From Coriobacteriales bacterium (GTDB lineage: Bacteria > Actinomycetota > Coriobacteriia > Coriobacteriales > UBA8131), in assembly GCA_031263665.1 (NCBI GenBank), contig JAISFJ010000186.1:1-5452 (forward strand): a DNA stretch of 5,452 nt, written 5' to 3'. The position numbers were made by a program, and so were the translations under genes. The notes beneath the pieces were generated by a model. That model was given only the letters and a program-made list of their open reading frames with translations, was not told the origin of the DNA and did not search any database. How positions within the stretch are numbered: position 1 is the stretch's first letter; every line of letters starts with the position of its first letter. Shown here in pieces: positions 1 through 5,334 of the stretch.

Positions 1-10
1 CCTGTTTCAT
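1..10 (-). CDS. Start of an unidentified downstream gene (5' fragment, runs off the left edge)
   Basis: On the minus strand an ATG at 10-8 is followed by AAA CAG, giving Met-Lys-Gln before the window ends. It is preceded at 19-15 by a perfect GGAGG with a 4-nt spacer, slightly short but workable. It lies 80 bp beyond the clpC stop, in the same orientation, and would be the next gene of the same transcription unit. Three residues do not allow any product call. The evidence is only the ribosome site plus ATG and the context, so a chance match is possible. Confidence 0.45.
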
Positions 11-14
11 GCGT

Positions 15-19
15 CCTCC
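15..19 (-). promoter_or_regulatory. Ribosome binding site for the gene starting at position 10
   Basis: The minus strand reads GGAGG, a perfect core anti-16S match, 4 nt before the ATG. It is the main reason to believe that a gene begins at the left edge. It is as strong as the tatA site in this window. Confidence 0.45.
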
Positions 20-66
20 GTCTCATTCAGTTGTGAAATTCCAGCACCCTCATACCCACAATCATC

Positions 67-72
67 ATTGTA
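67..72 (-). promoter_or_regulatory. Possible -10 element (TACAAT) just after clpC
   Basis: The minus strand reads TACAAT, which matches the sigma-70-type TATAAT at five of six bases. It lies 18 nt after the clpC stop codon and about 57 nt before the putative downstream ATG. No convincing -35 hexamer is found 16-18 nt upstream, and no TG extends the -10. It could allow separate expression of the gene beyond clpC, but a hexamer match alone is weak evidence. Confidence 0.2.
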
Positions 73-90
73 CCGGAAAACACACCTTCC

Positions 91-2727
91 TCAGCTTTCC
101 AGCACAAGGTCGCCGCCGCTTGGGTTGCCGGTTGGGCCGGTTGGGCCGGTTGGGCCAGTGTTGGTGTCGGTGCTTATGCCGCCACCACTACGGCCACCGC
201 CTGCGCTGCCACCGCCGCCAAAAATCGGCGTGACGAGTTCTACCTCGCGCGCGAGGGACTGATGCTTGCGCGGCTGAGGAATTTCTCCTTCGCCCTTCTC
301 AAACACAACCTCTTCGCCATTGTAGTCCGCCTCGATAACATCACCGGGCTTCCACCTGCCTTCAAGCACCTGCTCGGAGATGGGGTCTTCGAGAACACGT
401 TGAATGGACCGGCGCAAAGGTCGGGCGCCAAAGGTCACATCGGTACCTTCCTCGGCGATAAAGTTGCGCGCCGCCTCGGTGAGGTTAATGGTCATGCCCT
501 GCTCGATGAGTCGGTCGCGCAAATCGCAAACCATGAGCTCGACAATCTGAGCAATCTGGCTGGCAGTCAGCGACTTAAAGACGATGATATCGTCGATACG
601 ATTGAGAAATTCGGGGCGGAAGAGCTTTTTCATCTCCGTCATAACGCGGTTGTTGATTTCTTTGTCAGAAAGCCCCTTCTTGCTGTCCGCGCCCGAAAAG
701 CCGATGGGGGTTCCCTGCGCTATCTCGCGCGCACCAACATTGGAGGTCATGATGATAATCGCGTTGCGGAAGTCAACCTTGCGCCCCTGACCGTCTGTCA
801 GGCGTCCCTCTTCAAGTATCTGGAGCAGGATGTTAAACACATCCGGATGCGCCTTTTCTATCTCGTCAAAAAGCACCACCGAGTACGGACGCTGACGCAC
901 TGCCTTGGTAAGCTGCCCGCCCTCATCGTAGCCCACGTAGCCCGGAGGTGAGCCGACGAGCCGCGAGACCGTATGCTTTTCCATATACTCCGACATATCA
1001 AAGGAGATGAGCGCGTCCTCGCTGTTAAAGAGGAACTCCGCCAACGCTTTGGATAATTCGGTCTTGCCTACGCCGGAAGGTCCAAGAAAAATGAATGAAC
1101 CCGCGGGACGCTTGGGGTCTTTCAGGCCGGCACGCGAGCGACGAATGGCCTTGGAGATGGCCGTAACGGGCTCGTCTTGCCCGATGATGCGCTCGTGTAA
1201 CACCTGCTCCATGCGAAGCAGTTTTTCGGTCTCGGCCTCGGTAAGGTCGGCGACGGGAACACCGGTCGACATCGAGACGATATCGGCGATTTCTTTGTCG
1301 GTAACGGCGGTGACGTTCTTAGAATTTTCCTGGCGCCATTTTTCCTCGAGCTCCTCGCGCTCCTTGATAAGCAGCTTTTCGGAATCGCGGAGTTTGGCGG
1401 CCGTCTCAAAATTCTGCGTCGAGATGGCTTCTTCTTTTTCGGCGCGCACCTTGCGAATCTTTTCGTCCATTTCATGCACATCGGAAGGGATGGTCATGTT
1501 ACGGATGCGCATACGGGCGCCTGCTTCATCGATAACGTCAATCGCCTTGTCGGGCAAAAAACGGTCCTGCACGTAGCGATCGGACAGCGAGACGGCGGCT
1601 TCAAGCGCCTCGTCGGTAAAGTGCACGCGGTGATGCGCCTCGTAGCGGTCGCGCAGGCCTTTGAGTATCTGATAGGCTTGGTCGCTGCTGGGCTCATAGA
1701 TGGTCACCGGCTGAAAGCGCCGCTCAAGCGCGGTGTCCTTCTCGATATGCTTGCGATATTCATCGGAGGTTGTGGCGCCAATCACCTGTATCTCGCCGCG
1801 AGAAAGCGGTGGCTTGAGAATGGCGGCAGCGTCGATGGAGCCTTCGGCCGAGCCGGCACCGATGATGGTGTGCATCTCATCGATGAACAAGATGATGTCT
1901 CCGCGCTCCGCGACTTCTTTGACAACGCGCTTCATGCGGTCCTCAAACTCACCACGATACTTGGAGCCGGCCACCAGCGCCGCAACATCAAGCGTGACGA
2001 GCTGTTTGTGACGGAGGATGTCCGGCACCTGCTCAGACGCGATGAGCTGGGCGAGCCCCTCGGCGATGGCGGTCTTGCCTACGCCAGGGTCACCGAGCAG
2101 CAACGGATTGTTCTTCGTGCGCCGCGACAGTATCTGCATGACACGCTCAACCTCATGTTCGCGGCCGATAACGGGGTCGAGCTTGTTCTCGCTCGCCTGT
2201 TGGGTGAGATTGGTACCAAACTCATCAAGAATATTGCTGCCATCGCTGTAATCGTCCTCCATAAAATCCTGAGGGCCGGCGTAAGCCGCGGATTGATGGA
2301 GAATATCGATAATGGTGTTTTTGACTAAAGACGCGTCGATGCCCATCTGGGAAAGCGCCTGGATGGCCACGCCATTGCCCTCGCGCACAATGCCGAGCAG
2401 CAGATGCTCGGTAGAGATGTAGTTTTGGCCAAGTTGCATGGTCTCACGCAGGGCAAATTCGAGCACACGCTTGACCCGCGGCGTGAAGCTCAGATGGCCG
2501 TTTGGCGCGTCGGGGTCTACCTCGACGATACCTTTGACCTGCTCAAGCGCCTGCTCATAACTCACCTTGAGATTTCCCAGCGCCTGCGCGGCGATGCCCT
2601 CTTTTTCGCGGAGCAGACCGAGCAGGAGATGCTCGGTGCCCACGTAGGACTGCCTGAGCGTACGCGCTTCTTCCTGTGCCAAGGCCAAGACGTTGCGCGC
2701 CTTATCGGTAAATCGTTCAAATGACAT
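91..2727 (-). CDS. clpC: ATP-dependent Clp protease ATP-binding subunit ClpC (AAA+ unfoldase)
   Basis: An 878-residue Hsp100 unfoldase that uses ATP to unfold proteins and feed them into ClpP in the cytoplasm. Residues 1-145 hold the double Clp N-domain, with the paired motifs TEHLLLG at 31-37 and 106-112. AAA-1 has Walker A GDPGVGKT at 212-219, pore loop KYRGE at 256-260, Walker B ending D283-E284, and R336/R337. A short UVR-type middle domain at about 420-470, not the long ClpB coiled coil, separates ClpC from ClpB. AAA-2 has GPSGVGKT at 549-556, pore loop GYVGY at 596-600, Walker B D621-E622, and a sensor-2-like GARPLRR at 767-773. IGF at 675-677 is the expected ClpP-docking tripeptide. 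No key residue is missing. The protein is longer than the roughly 810 residues of Bacillus ClpC because of a glycine-rich tail from about 812. The ATG start is supported by AAGGGAG 7 nt upstream and by the canonical N-terminus MSFERFTDKAR. No CtsR or CIRCE operator is seen. Confidence 0.98.
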   Translation of the reverse strand: MSFERFTDKARNVLALAQEEARTLRQSYVGTEHLLLGLLREKEGIAAQALGNLKVSYEQALEQVKGIVEVDPDAPNGHLSFTPRVKRVLEFALRETMQLGQNYISTEHLLLGIVREGNGVAIQALSQMGIDASLVKNTIIDILHQSAAYAGPQDFMEDDYSDGSNILDEFGTNLTQQASENKLDPVIGREHEVERVMQILSRRTKNNPLLLGDPGVGKTAIAEGLAQLIASEQVPDILRHKQLVTLDVAALVAGSKYRGEFEDRMKRVVKEVAERGDIILFIDEMHTIIGAGSAEGSIDAAAILKPPLSRGEIQVIGATTSDEYRKHIEKDTALERRFQPVTIYEPSSDQAYQILKGLRDRYEAHHRVHFTDEALEAAVSLSDRYVQDRFLPDKAIDVIDEAGARMRIRNMTIPSDVHEMDEKIRKVRAEKEEAISTQNFETAAKLRDSEKLLIKEREELEEKWRQENSKNVTAVTDKEIADIVSMSTGVPVADLTEAETEKLLRMEQVLHERIIGQDEPVTAISKAIRRSRAGLKDPKRPAGSFIFLGPSGVGKTELSKALAEFLFNSEDALISFDMSEYMEKHTVSRLVGSPPGYVGYDEGGQLTKAVRQRPYSVVLFDEIEKAHPDVFNILLQILEEGRLTDGQGRKVDFRNAIIIMTSNVGAREIAQGTPIGFSGADSKKGLSDKEINNRVMTEMKKLFRPEFLNRIDDIIVFKSLTASQIAQIVELMVCDLRDRLIEQGMTINLTEAARNFIAEEGTDVTFGARPLRRSIQRVLEDPISEQVLEGRWKPGDVIEADYNGEEVVFEKGEGEIPQPRKHQSLAREVELVTPIFGGGGSAGGGRSGGGISTDTNTGPTGPTGPTGNPSGGDLVLES
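132..158 (-). repeat. 9-bp tandem repeat encoding a collagen-like (Gly-Pro-Thr)3 segment
   Basis: On the plus strand TTGGGCCGG occurs at 132-140 and 141-149, followed by a copy with one mismatch at 150-158. In the clpC frame it encodes three Gly-Pro-Thr triplets (residues 858-866), in the C-terminal tail just before the stop. Because the unit is a multiple of three, copy-number change would keep the frame. The near-identical codons suggest recent slippage or duplication rather than conserved protein function. Confidence 0.85.
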
Positions 2728-2734
2728 GCTCTAA

Positions 2735-2741
2735 CTCCCTT
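2735..2741 (-). promoter_or_regulatory. Ribosome binding site of clpC
   Basis: The minus strand reads AAGGGAG, 7 nt before the clpC ATG. This is good spacing and a near-consensus sequence. It fixes the clpC start at 2727. Confidence 0.8.
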
Positions 2742-2758
2742 GCTCTCAATCAACACAC

Positions 2759-2780
2759 GGGCGCTTCATTTTCTTCGCCC
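2759..2780 (-). repeat. Inverted repeat GGGCG-N12-CGCCC in the clpC leader
   Basis: Perfect 5-bp arms lie at 2759-2763 and 2776-2780 around a 12-nt A-rich loop (minus-strand reading). It sits between lysS and the clpC ribosome site. The stem is short and is followed by GTGTGTTG rather than a U-run, so it is not a convincing intrinsic terminator. It may be a weak leader hairpin or a protein-binding dyad, or it may be chance. Confidence 0.35.
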
Positions 2781-2802
2781 ACCCTGAAAAGCACTGAATA
2801 AC

Positions 2803-2819
2803 CAGTAATCAGTAATCAG
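2803..2819 (-). repeat. 7-bp direct repeat in the clpC leader (GATTACT twice)
   Basis: Plus-strand CAGTAAT is repeated head to tail at 2803-2809 and 2810-2816, then CAG, so about 2.4 copies of a 7-bp unit. On the coding strand this gives GATTACTGATTACT, starting 10 nt after the lysS stop codon. The same heptamer occurs twice in the tatA leader. ACTGA (2793-2797) and TCAGT (2809-2813) also form a 21-bp imperfect dyad over it. Whether it binds a regulator is unknown. Confidence 0.7.
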
Positions 2820-2826
2820 CGCTTCC

Positions 2827-4299
2827 TCACAATGATTCGTCTCTCATATGGGGAAAAAGGAGAACATCGCGAATCGAAGGAGAATCGGTCAGCAGCATAA
2901 CCAGCCGGTCAATACCTATGCCGACACCGCCAGCCGGCGGCATACCATACTCCAGCGCCCGGATGAAATCCTCATCAAAGCCCATCGCCTCCTCGTCGCC
3001 AGCAGCCTTTGCAGCCATCTGGGCCGCAAACCGCTCACGCTGGTCGACCGGGTCGTTGAGCTCCGAGAACGCGTTTGCGAACTCATGGCCGCAGATGAGA
3101 AGCTCGAATCGGTCGGTGACGTCATCGCTGCCCGCCTTTTTCTTCGCCAAGGGCGAGGTCTCAAGCGGGTGCTCAGTGACAAACGTCGGCTGCACGAGAT
3201 GCCCTTCGACCAGCTTCTCATACAGCACCGTTATCAGTTTACCTTTCTTCCAGTCATCTTGTAAGGAAATCTGATAATGGTTCGCTAAGGTTTTCAGTTC
3301 TGTAAGCGTCCTGTTAAATGAGACTTCCTCGCCCGCCGCCTCACTAACCAAATCAATCATCGTGCGACTCGTCCAGGTGCCGGACAAATCGAGCTCGGTG
3401 CCCTGGTAAGGTATCTGAAGCGTCCCATTGGCCGCGAGACAGGCTTCCTGAATCAGCTCACGCGTTAATTTTTCCATGCCATGCACGTCGGTAAAAGCCT
3501 GGTAGGCCTCAAAGGTGGTAAACTCAGGATTGTGATGAGAATCCATGCCTTCGTTGCGAAACGAGCGATTGATTTCAAAGACGCGCTCAAAGCCGCCGAC
3601 AAGAAGGCGCTTGAGGTGCAGTTCGGGCGCGACGCGCAGGTAAAAATCCTTGTTGAGCGTGTTGTGGTGCGTGATAAAGGGCCGAGCGGTCGCGCCGCCC
3701 GGGATGGGATGGAGCATGGGCGTCTCCACCTCAACAAATCCACGTTTAATCGCACCGTCGCGTATGGCCGCCACAATCTTAAAGCGCTTGGCAAAAACCT
3801 CTTTGACCTCAGGATTCACGATGAGGTCAACATAGCGCTGACGATAACGGGTCTCTTTGTCCGAAAGGCCATGAAACTTCTCGGGCAGCGGCCGCAAGGC
3901 CTTGGTGAGCATCTCAACGCGCTCGGGAGCAACGGAGAGCTGCCCGCGCCGCGTACGCATGACCGTACCTGTCGCCCCGACCCAGTCGCCTAAATCGAGG
4001 TCCTTAGCCTGTGCGAAGGCGTCCTCTCCCAGCACATTGACGCGACAAAAAAGCTGAAGGTCGCCCGTAGCGTCGCGAATGACGATAAAAAGCGCCTTGC
4101 CCTGGTCGCGAACCGCCATAACGCGCCCCGCGATACGGACAACATCGCTAGTCGTGGCACCATCCTCAAGATTTGCGTAGCGTTCCTCAAGCTCACTGAC
4201 GTGTGCGTCCGACTCAAAGCAACGGGCGTAGGGTTCCTCGCTGCGCGCAAGGAAGGCATCACGTTTGGACTTGCGGACCTCTATCGGATCGTCGCTCAA
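2827..4299 (-). CDS. lysS: Lysine--tRNA ligase, class II (LysRS)
   Basis: A 490-residue class II aminoacyl-tRNA synthetase that charges tRNA-Lys with lysine using ATP, in the cytoplasm; the length is typical. An OB-fold anticodon-binding domain spans about 54-131. The catalytic core follows: motif 1 region VETPMLHPIPGGATARPF at 190-207, motif 2 at 239-264 with FEINRSFRNEG and the HNPEFT stretch, and motif 3 at 457-465 with GGVGIGIDR. The ending LLFPHMR is characteristic of LysRS rather than AspRS or AsnRS. The linker LSDKETRYRQRYVDL at 145-159 is also family-typical. The start is a TTG at 4299: AAGGG lies 8 nt upstream, there is no ATG before residue 61, and the frame is closed by a stop at 4344-4342. 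A TTG start may lower translation relative to its neighbours. It lies 73 bp after greA and 99 bp before clpC, so shared transcription is likely. No T-box-like leader fits in the spacer. Confidence 0.97.
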   Translation of the reverse strand: MSDDPIEVRKSKRDAFLARSEEPYARCFESDAHVSELEERYANLEDGATTSDVVRIAGRVMAVRDQGKALFIVIRDATGDLQLFCRVNVLGEDAFAQAKDLDLGDWVGATGTVMRTRRGQLSVAPERVEMLTKALRPLPEKFHGLSDKETRYRQRYVDLIVNPEVKEVFAKRFKIVAAIRDGAIKRGFVEVETPMLHPIPGGATARPFITHHNTLNKDFYLRVAPELHLKRLLVGGFERVFEINRSFRNEGMDSHHNPEFTTFEAYQAFTDVHGMEKLTRELIQEACLAANGTLQIPYQGTELDLSGTWTSRTMIDLVSEAAGEEVSFNRTLTELKTLANHYQISLQDDWKKGKLITVLYEKLVEGHLVQPTFVTEHPLETSPLAKKKAGSDDVTDRFELLICGHEFANAFSELNDPVDQRERFAAQMAAKAAGDEEAMGFDEDFIRALEYGMPPAGGVGIGIDRLVMLLTDSPSIRDVLLFPHMRDESL

Positions 4300-4307
4300 A
4301 ATAATCG

Positions 4308-4312
4308 CCCTT
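4308..4312 (-). promoter_or_regulatory. Weak ribosome binding site supporting the TTG start of lysS
   Basis: The minus strand reads AAGGG with an 8-nt spacer to TTG at 4299. It is a partial match, weaker than the sites of clpC, greA and tatA. It still decides the start, because no ATG or GTG lies upstream in frame. Confidence 0.6.
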
Positions 4313-4374
4313 ACCGGCTGGCTGGTTATCGACTGGCCTGGCTATCGACTAGCCTGACTGTCGACTGGCTGGCT
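4312..4374 (-). repeat. 16-bp imperfect tandem repeat filling the greA-lysS spacer
   Basis: Three consecutive 16-bp units on the plus strand are TATCGACTGGCCTGGC (4327-4342), TATCGACTAGCCTGAC (4343-4358) and TGTCGACTGGCTGGCT (4359-4374). A more degenerate fourth copy of about 15 bp lies at 4312-4326. The array starts inside the greA TAG stop codon (4373-4375) and ends at the lysS ribosome site, so nearly all of the 73-bp spacer is repeat. The unit is not a multiple of three and is not coding. Each core unit carries TCGAC, and the units can partly pair with each other. For example, TAGCC and GGCTA (4371-4375 and 4350-4354) form a 5-bp dyad. No T-run follows, so this is not a plain terminator. 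Confidence 0.85.
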
Positions 4375-4843
4375 ACTTGCTTATCTTCAGTATCGTGAAC
4401 TCCAACTGCGTGCCTTTGGGAGTGTCAACGTTAACAACATCGTTTTTCTTCGCGCCGAGCAGGGCGGCTCCCACGGGCGACTCGTTGGAGATGCGTCCGG
4501 AAGAAATATCTGCCTCCGCCGCGCCAACAATCGTGAAGGTGCGCTCGGACTCATCACCCATCCGTACCGTAACAACACTACCTACCGAAACCTTGTTCGA
4601 ACGCTTGGGCGCCTCGACCACCGTAGCGGTAGAAAGTATCTGGATGATTTCCGCAATGCGACTTTCCATCCATGCCTGCTCGGTTTTGGCGTCATCGTAT
4701 TCCGAGTTTTCGGAAATGTCTCCAAACTCACGAGCGACCTTTATGCGCTCGCCTATCTCGGGGCGCTTGACGGTCTCAAGCTCGTGCAGTTCCTGTTCGA
4801 GCTTGACTCTTCCTTCCGGTGTAAGGATTATATCTTTAACCAT
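4373..4843 (-). CDS. greA: Transcription elongation factor GreA
   Basis: A 156-residue Gre factor that enters the secondary channel of RNA polymerase and stimulates cleavage of backtracked RNA. The N-terminal coiled coil (about 1-75) has the tip FGDISENSEYD at 40-50, with the acidic D42 and E45 matching the catalytic pair D41/E44 of E. coli GreA. The C-terminal FKBP-like domain (about 82-156) shows the family stretch ISNESPVGAALLGAKKNDVV at 118-137. The usual Gly in the GD position near the end of that stretch is Asn134 here, a minor change. The start chosen is ATG 4843, which gives the family-typical length and N-terminus MVKDIILTPEG. An ATG three codons upstream (4852) lies only 2 nt from AAGGAG, while 4843 has an 11-nt spacer, so the start is uncertain by three residues. 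The frame is open to 4999, but that extension resembles no Gre family sequence and lacks a ribosome site. Confidence 0.95.
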   Translation of the reverse strand: MVKDIILTPEGRVKLEQELHELETVKRPEIGERIKVAREFGDISENSEYDDAKTEQAWMESRIAEIIQILSTATVVEAPKRSNKVSVGSVVTVRMGDESERTFTIVGAAEADISSGRISNESPVGAALLGAKKNDVVNVDTPKGTQLEFTILKISK

Positions 4844-4854
4844 GGACCTCATAT

Positions 4855-4860
4855 CTCCTT
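4855..4860 (-). promoter_or_regulatory. Ribosome binding site of greA, ambiguous between two ATGs
   Basis: The minus strand reads AAGGAG followed by AT, ATG, AGG TCC, ATG. The spacer is 2 nt to the first ATG (4852) and 11 nt to the second (4843), and neither is ideal. The site rules out the longer reading from 4999 and places initiation at 4852 or 4843. Confidence 0.75.
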
Positions 4861-4900
4861 TATGAGACGTTGTGACAATCCGCCTTGTGCATAAGCCGAT

Positions 4901-4921
4901 TGCCAAACCACCTGCCAAACC
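4901..4921 (-). repeat. 9-bp direct repeat GGTTTGGCA in the greA leader
   Basis: The coding-strand word GGTTTGGCA occurs twice, at 4913-4921 and 4901-4909, separated by GGT (12-bp period). The upstream TTGGCA (4918-4913) could act as a -35, with TTATGC (4894-4889) as a poor -10 at an 18-bp spacer. That promoter reading is speculative. The 184-bp tatA-greA gap does make a promoter somewhere here likely. Confidence 0.5.
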
Positions 4922-4999
4922 GAACACCTGAAGCCCACCTTTGAGCCTTACGCCCTGCGGGGCAAAAGCAACGCGGCACACGTAACAACTGTCACGCAT

Positions 5000-5015
5000 A
5001 CCGCGCTCGTGCGGT
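5000..5015 (-). repeat. Small inverted repeat ACCGC-N6-GCGGT after tatA
   Basis: Perfect 5-bp arms at 5000-5004 and 5011-5015 begin 12 nt past the tatA stop codon. No U-run follows on the minus strand (ATGCGTGAC instead), so intrinsic termination is unlikely. It may modestly stabilise the 3' end of the tatA message or be chance. Confidence 0.3.
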
Positions 5016-5027
5016 GTTCAGTCCATA

Positions 5028-5303
5028 CTATTTCTTCTTGGTGGAAGCCTTTTTCTTGGGTGCGGGCTTCTCTTCTTCTTCATCCTCTTCTTCATCTTCT
5101 TCTAACTCCGCGTCCCCTTCGGGAAGCTCTCCGTTGCCATCGAGCCCTTCGCGGACGTTTTTGACCGTCTTTCCTAAGGCACTCCCCAATTTGGGCAGGT
5201 TCTTCGGCCCGAAGATTAACAAGGCGATGACCAAGATGATGATGAGCTCGGTAACACCCATCCCAAGAAAAGGCCCCGCGAATACTGCAAGTGTCGTATG
5301 CAT
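5028..5303 (-). CDS. tatA: Sec-independent (twin-arginine) translocase subunit TatA
   Basis: A 91-residue TatA/TatE-type protein that oligomerises in the cytoplasmic membrane to help carry folded Tat substrates across. Residues 17-31 are a hydrophobic helix with polar Glu19 near its start. It is followed by the hinge FGP (31-33) and the amphipathic helix [17 protein letters not shown] (34-50), the TatA hallmark. The tail is very charged: twelve residues at 67-78 are nearly all Glu or Asp, then a Lys-rich end [12 protein letters not shown] (80-91). The ATG at 5303 is supported by GGAGG with a 5-nt spacer. Met15 would also give a normal TatA N-terminus but has no ribosome site. The frame is open to 5369, with no sign of use. 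The GP after Phe and the acidic residue near the helix start are also seen in TatB, so TatB is a less likely alternative. No tatC or tatB is in the window. Confidence 0.92.
   Translation of the reverse strand: MHTTLAVFAGPFLGMGVTELIIILVIALLIFGPKNLPKLGSALGKTVKNVREGLDGNGELPEGDAELEEDEEEDEEEEKPAPKKKASTKKK
5069..5104 (-). repeat. Triplet-type low-complexity tract (GAA/GAT codons) in tatA
   Basis: The plus strand is a TTC/TCT-rich tract encoding the Glu/Asp run at residues 67-78 of TatA. Units are imperfect, interrupted by TCA and TCC. Slippage here would add or remove acidic residues without a frameshift, so the tail length may vary between strains. Confidence 0.7.
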
Positions 5304-5308
5304 ACATT

Positions 5309-5313
5309 CCTCC
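5309..5313 (-). promoter_or_regulatory. Ribosome binding site of tatA
   Basis: The minus strand reads GGAGG with a 5-nt spacer to ATG 5303, which sets the tatA start. Its first two bases also form the end of the CCGAAC/GTTCGG dyad. Confidence 0.85.
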
Positions 5314-5325
5314 GAACGAGTTCGG
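5312..5325 (-). promoter_or_regulatory. Perfect dyad CCGAAC-TC-GTTCGG overlapping the tatA ribosome site
   Basis: Six-base arms (5320-5325 and 5312-5317) surround TC. As RNA it could fold as a 5-bp stem CCGAA/UUCGG with loop CUCG and would cover the first GG of the GGAGG. As DNA it is a symmetrical operator-like site. The arms equal the half-sites of the Gram-positive LexA box (CGAAC-N4-GTTCG), but the spacing is N2 instead of N4, so it is not a canonical SOS box. A second short dyad, GGGA-A-TCCC (5324-5332), abuts it. The function is inferred, not shown. Confidence 0.45.
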
Positions 5326-5334
5326 GATTCCCTA

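Noticed and set aside
20..90. Intrinsic terminator after clpC
   Set aside because: The best pairing is a 4-bp GGAA/TTCC with no following U-run, so there is no support for termination before the next gene.
262..951. Plus-strand open frame of 229 codons
   Set aside because: Antisense to the AAA-2 domain of clpC with no ribosome site that I can see and no recognisable domains.
1007..1576. Plus-strand open frame of 189 codons, rich in Ser and Arg
   Set aside because: The serine- and arginine-rich composition is typical of reading the complement of a real gene; it overlaps the central part of clpC.
1474..2328. Plus-strand open frame of 284 codons
   Set aside because: It lies wholly antisense to the AAA-1 and N-terminal parts of clpC, whose motifs are unambiguous. 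It resembles no known family and looks like a composition-driven shadow.
3481..3993. Plus-strand open frame of 170 codons over lysS
   Set aside because: Antisense to the catalytic core of lysS; no family resemblance.
4300..4372. T-box or lysine riboswitch in the lysS leader
   Set aside because: The spacer is 73 bp, too short for either, and is filled with a 16-bp tandem repeat. No T-box core or antiterminator is visible.
4312..4374. CRISPR array
   Set aside because: Units abut directly with no unique spacers and are only 16 bp long, so this is a simple tandem repeat.
4844..4999. 52-residue N-terminal extension of GreA with a hydrophobic stretch
   Set aside because: No ribosome site precedes the ATG at 4999, the extension matches no Gre protein, and its GLAGGLAIGL part derives from the 9-bp DNA repeat. 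The AAGGAG near 4858 places the start downstream.
5312..5325. LexA/SOS box upstream of tatA
   Set aside because: The half-sites match, but the centre is 2 bp instead of 4, which changes the helical phase. tatA is also not a known SOS gene. Kept only as an uncharacterised dyad.
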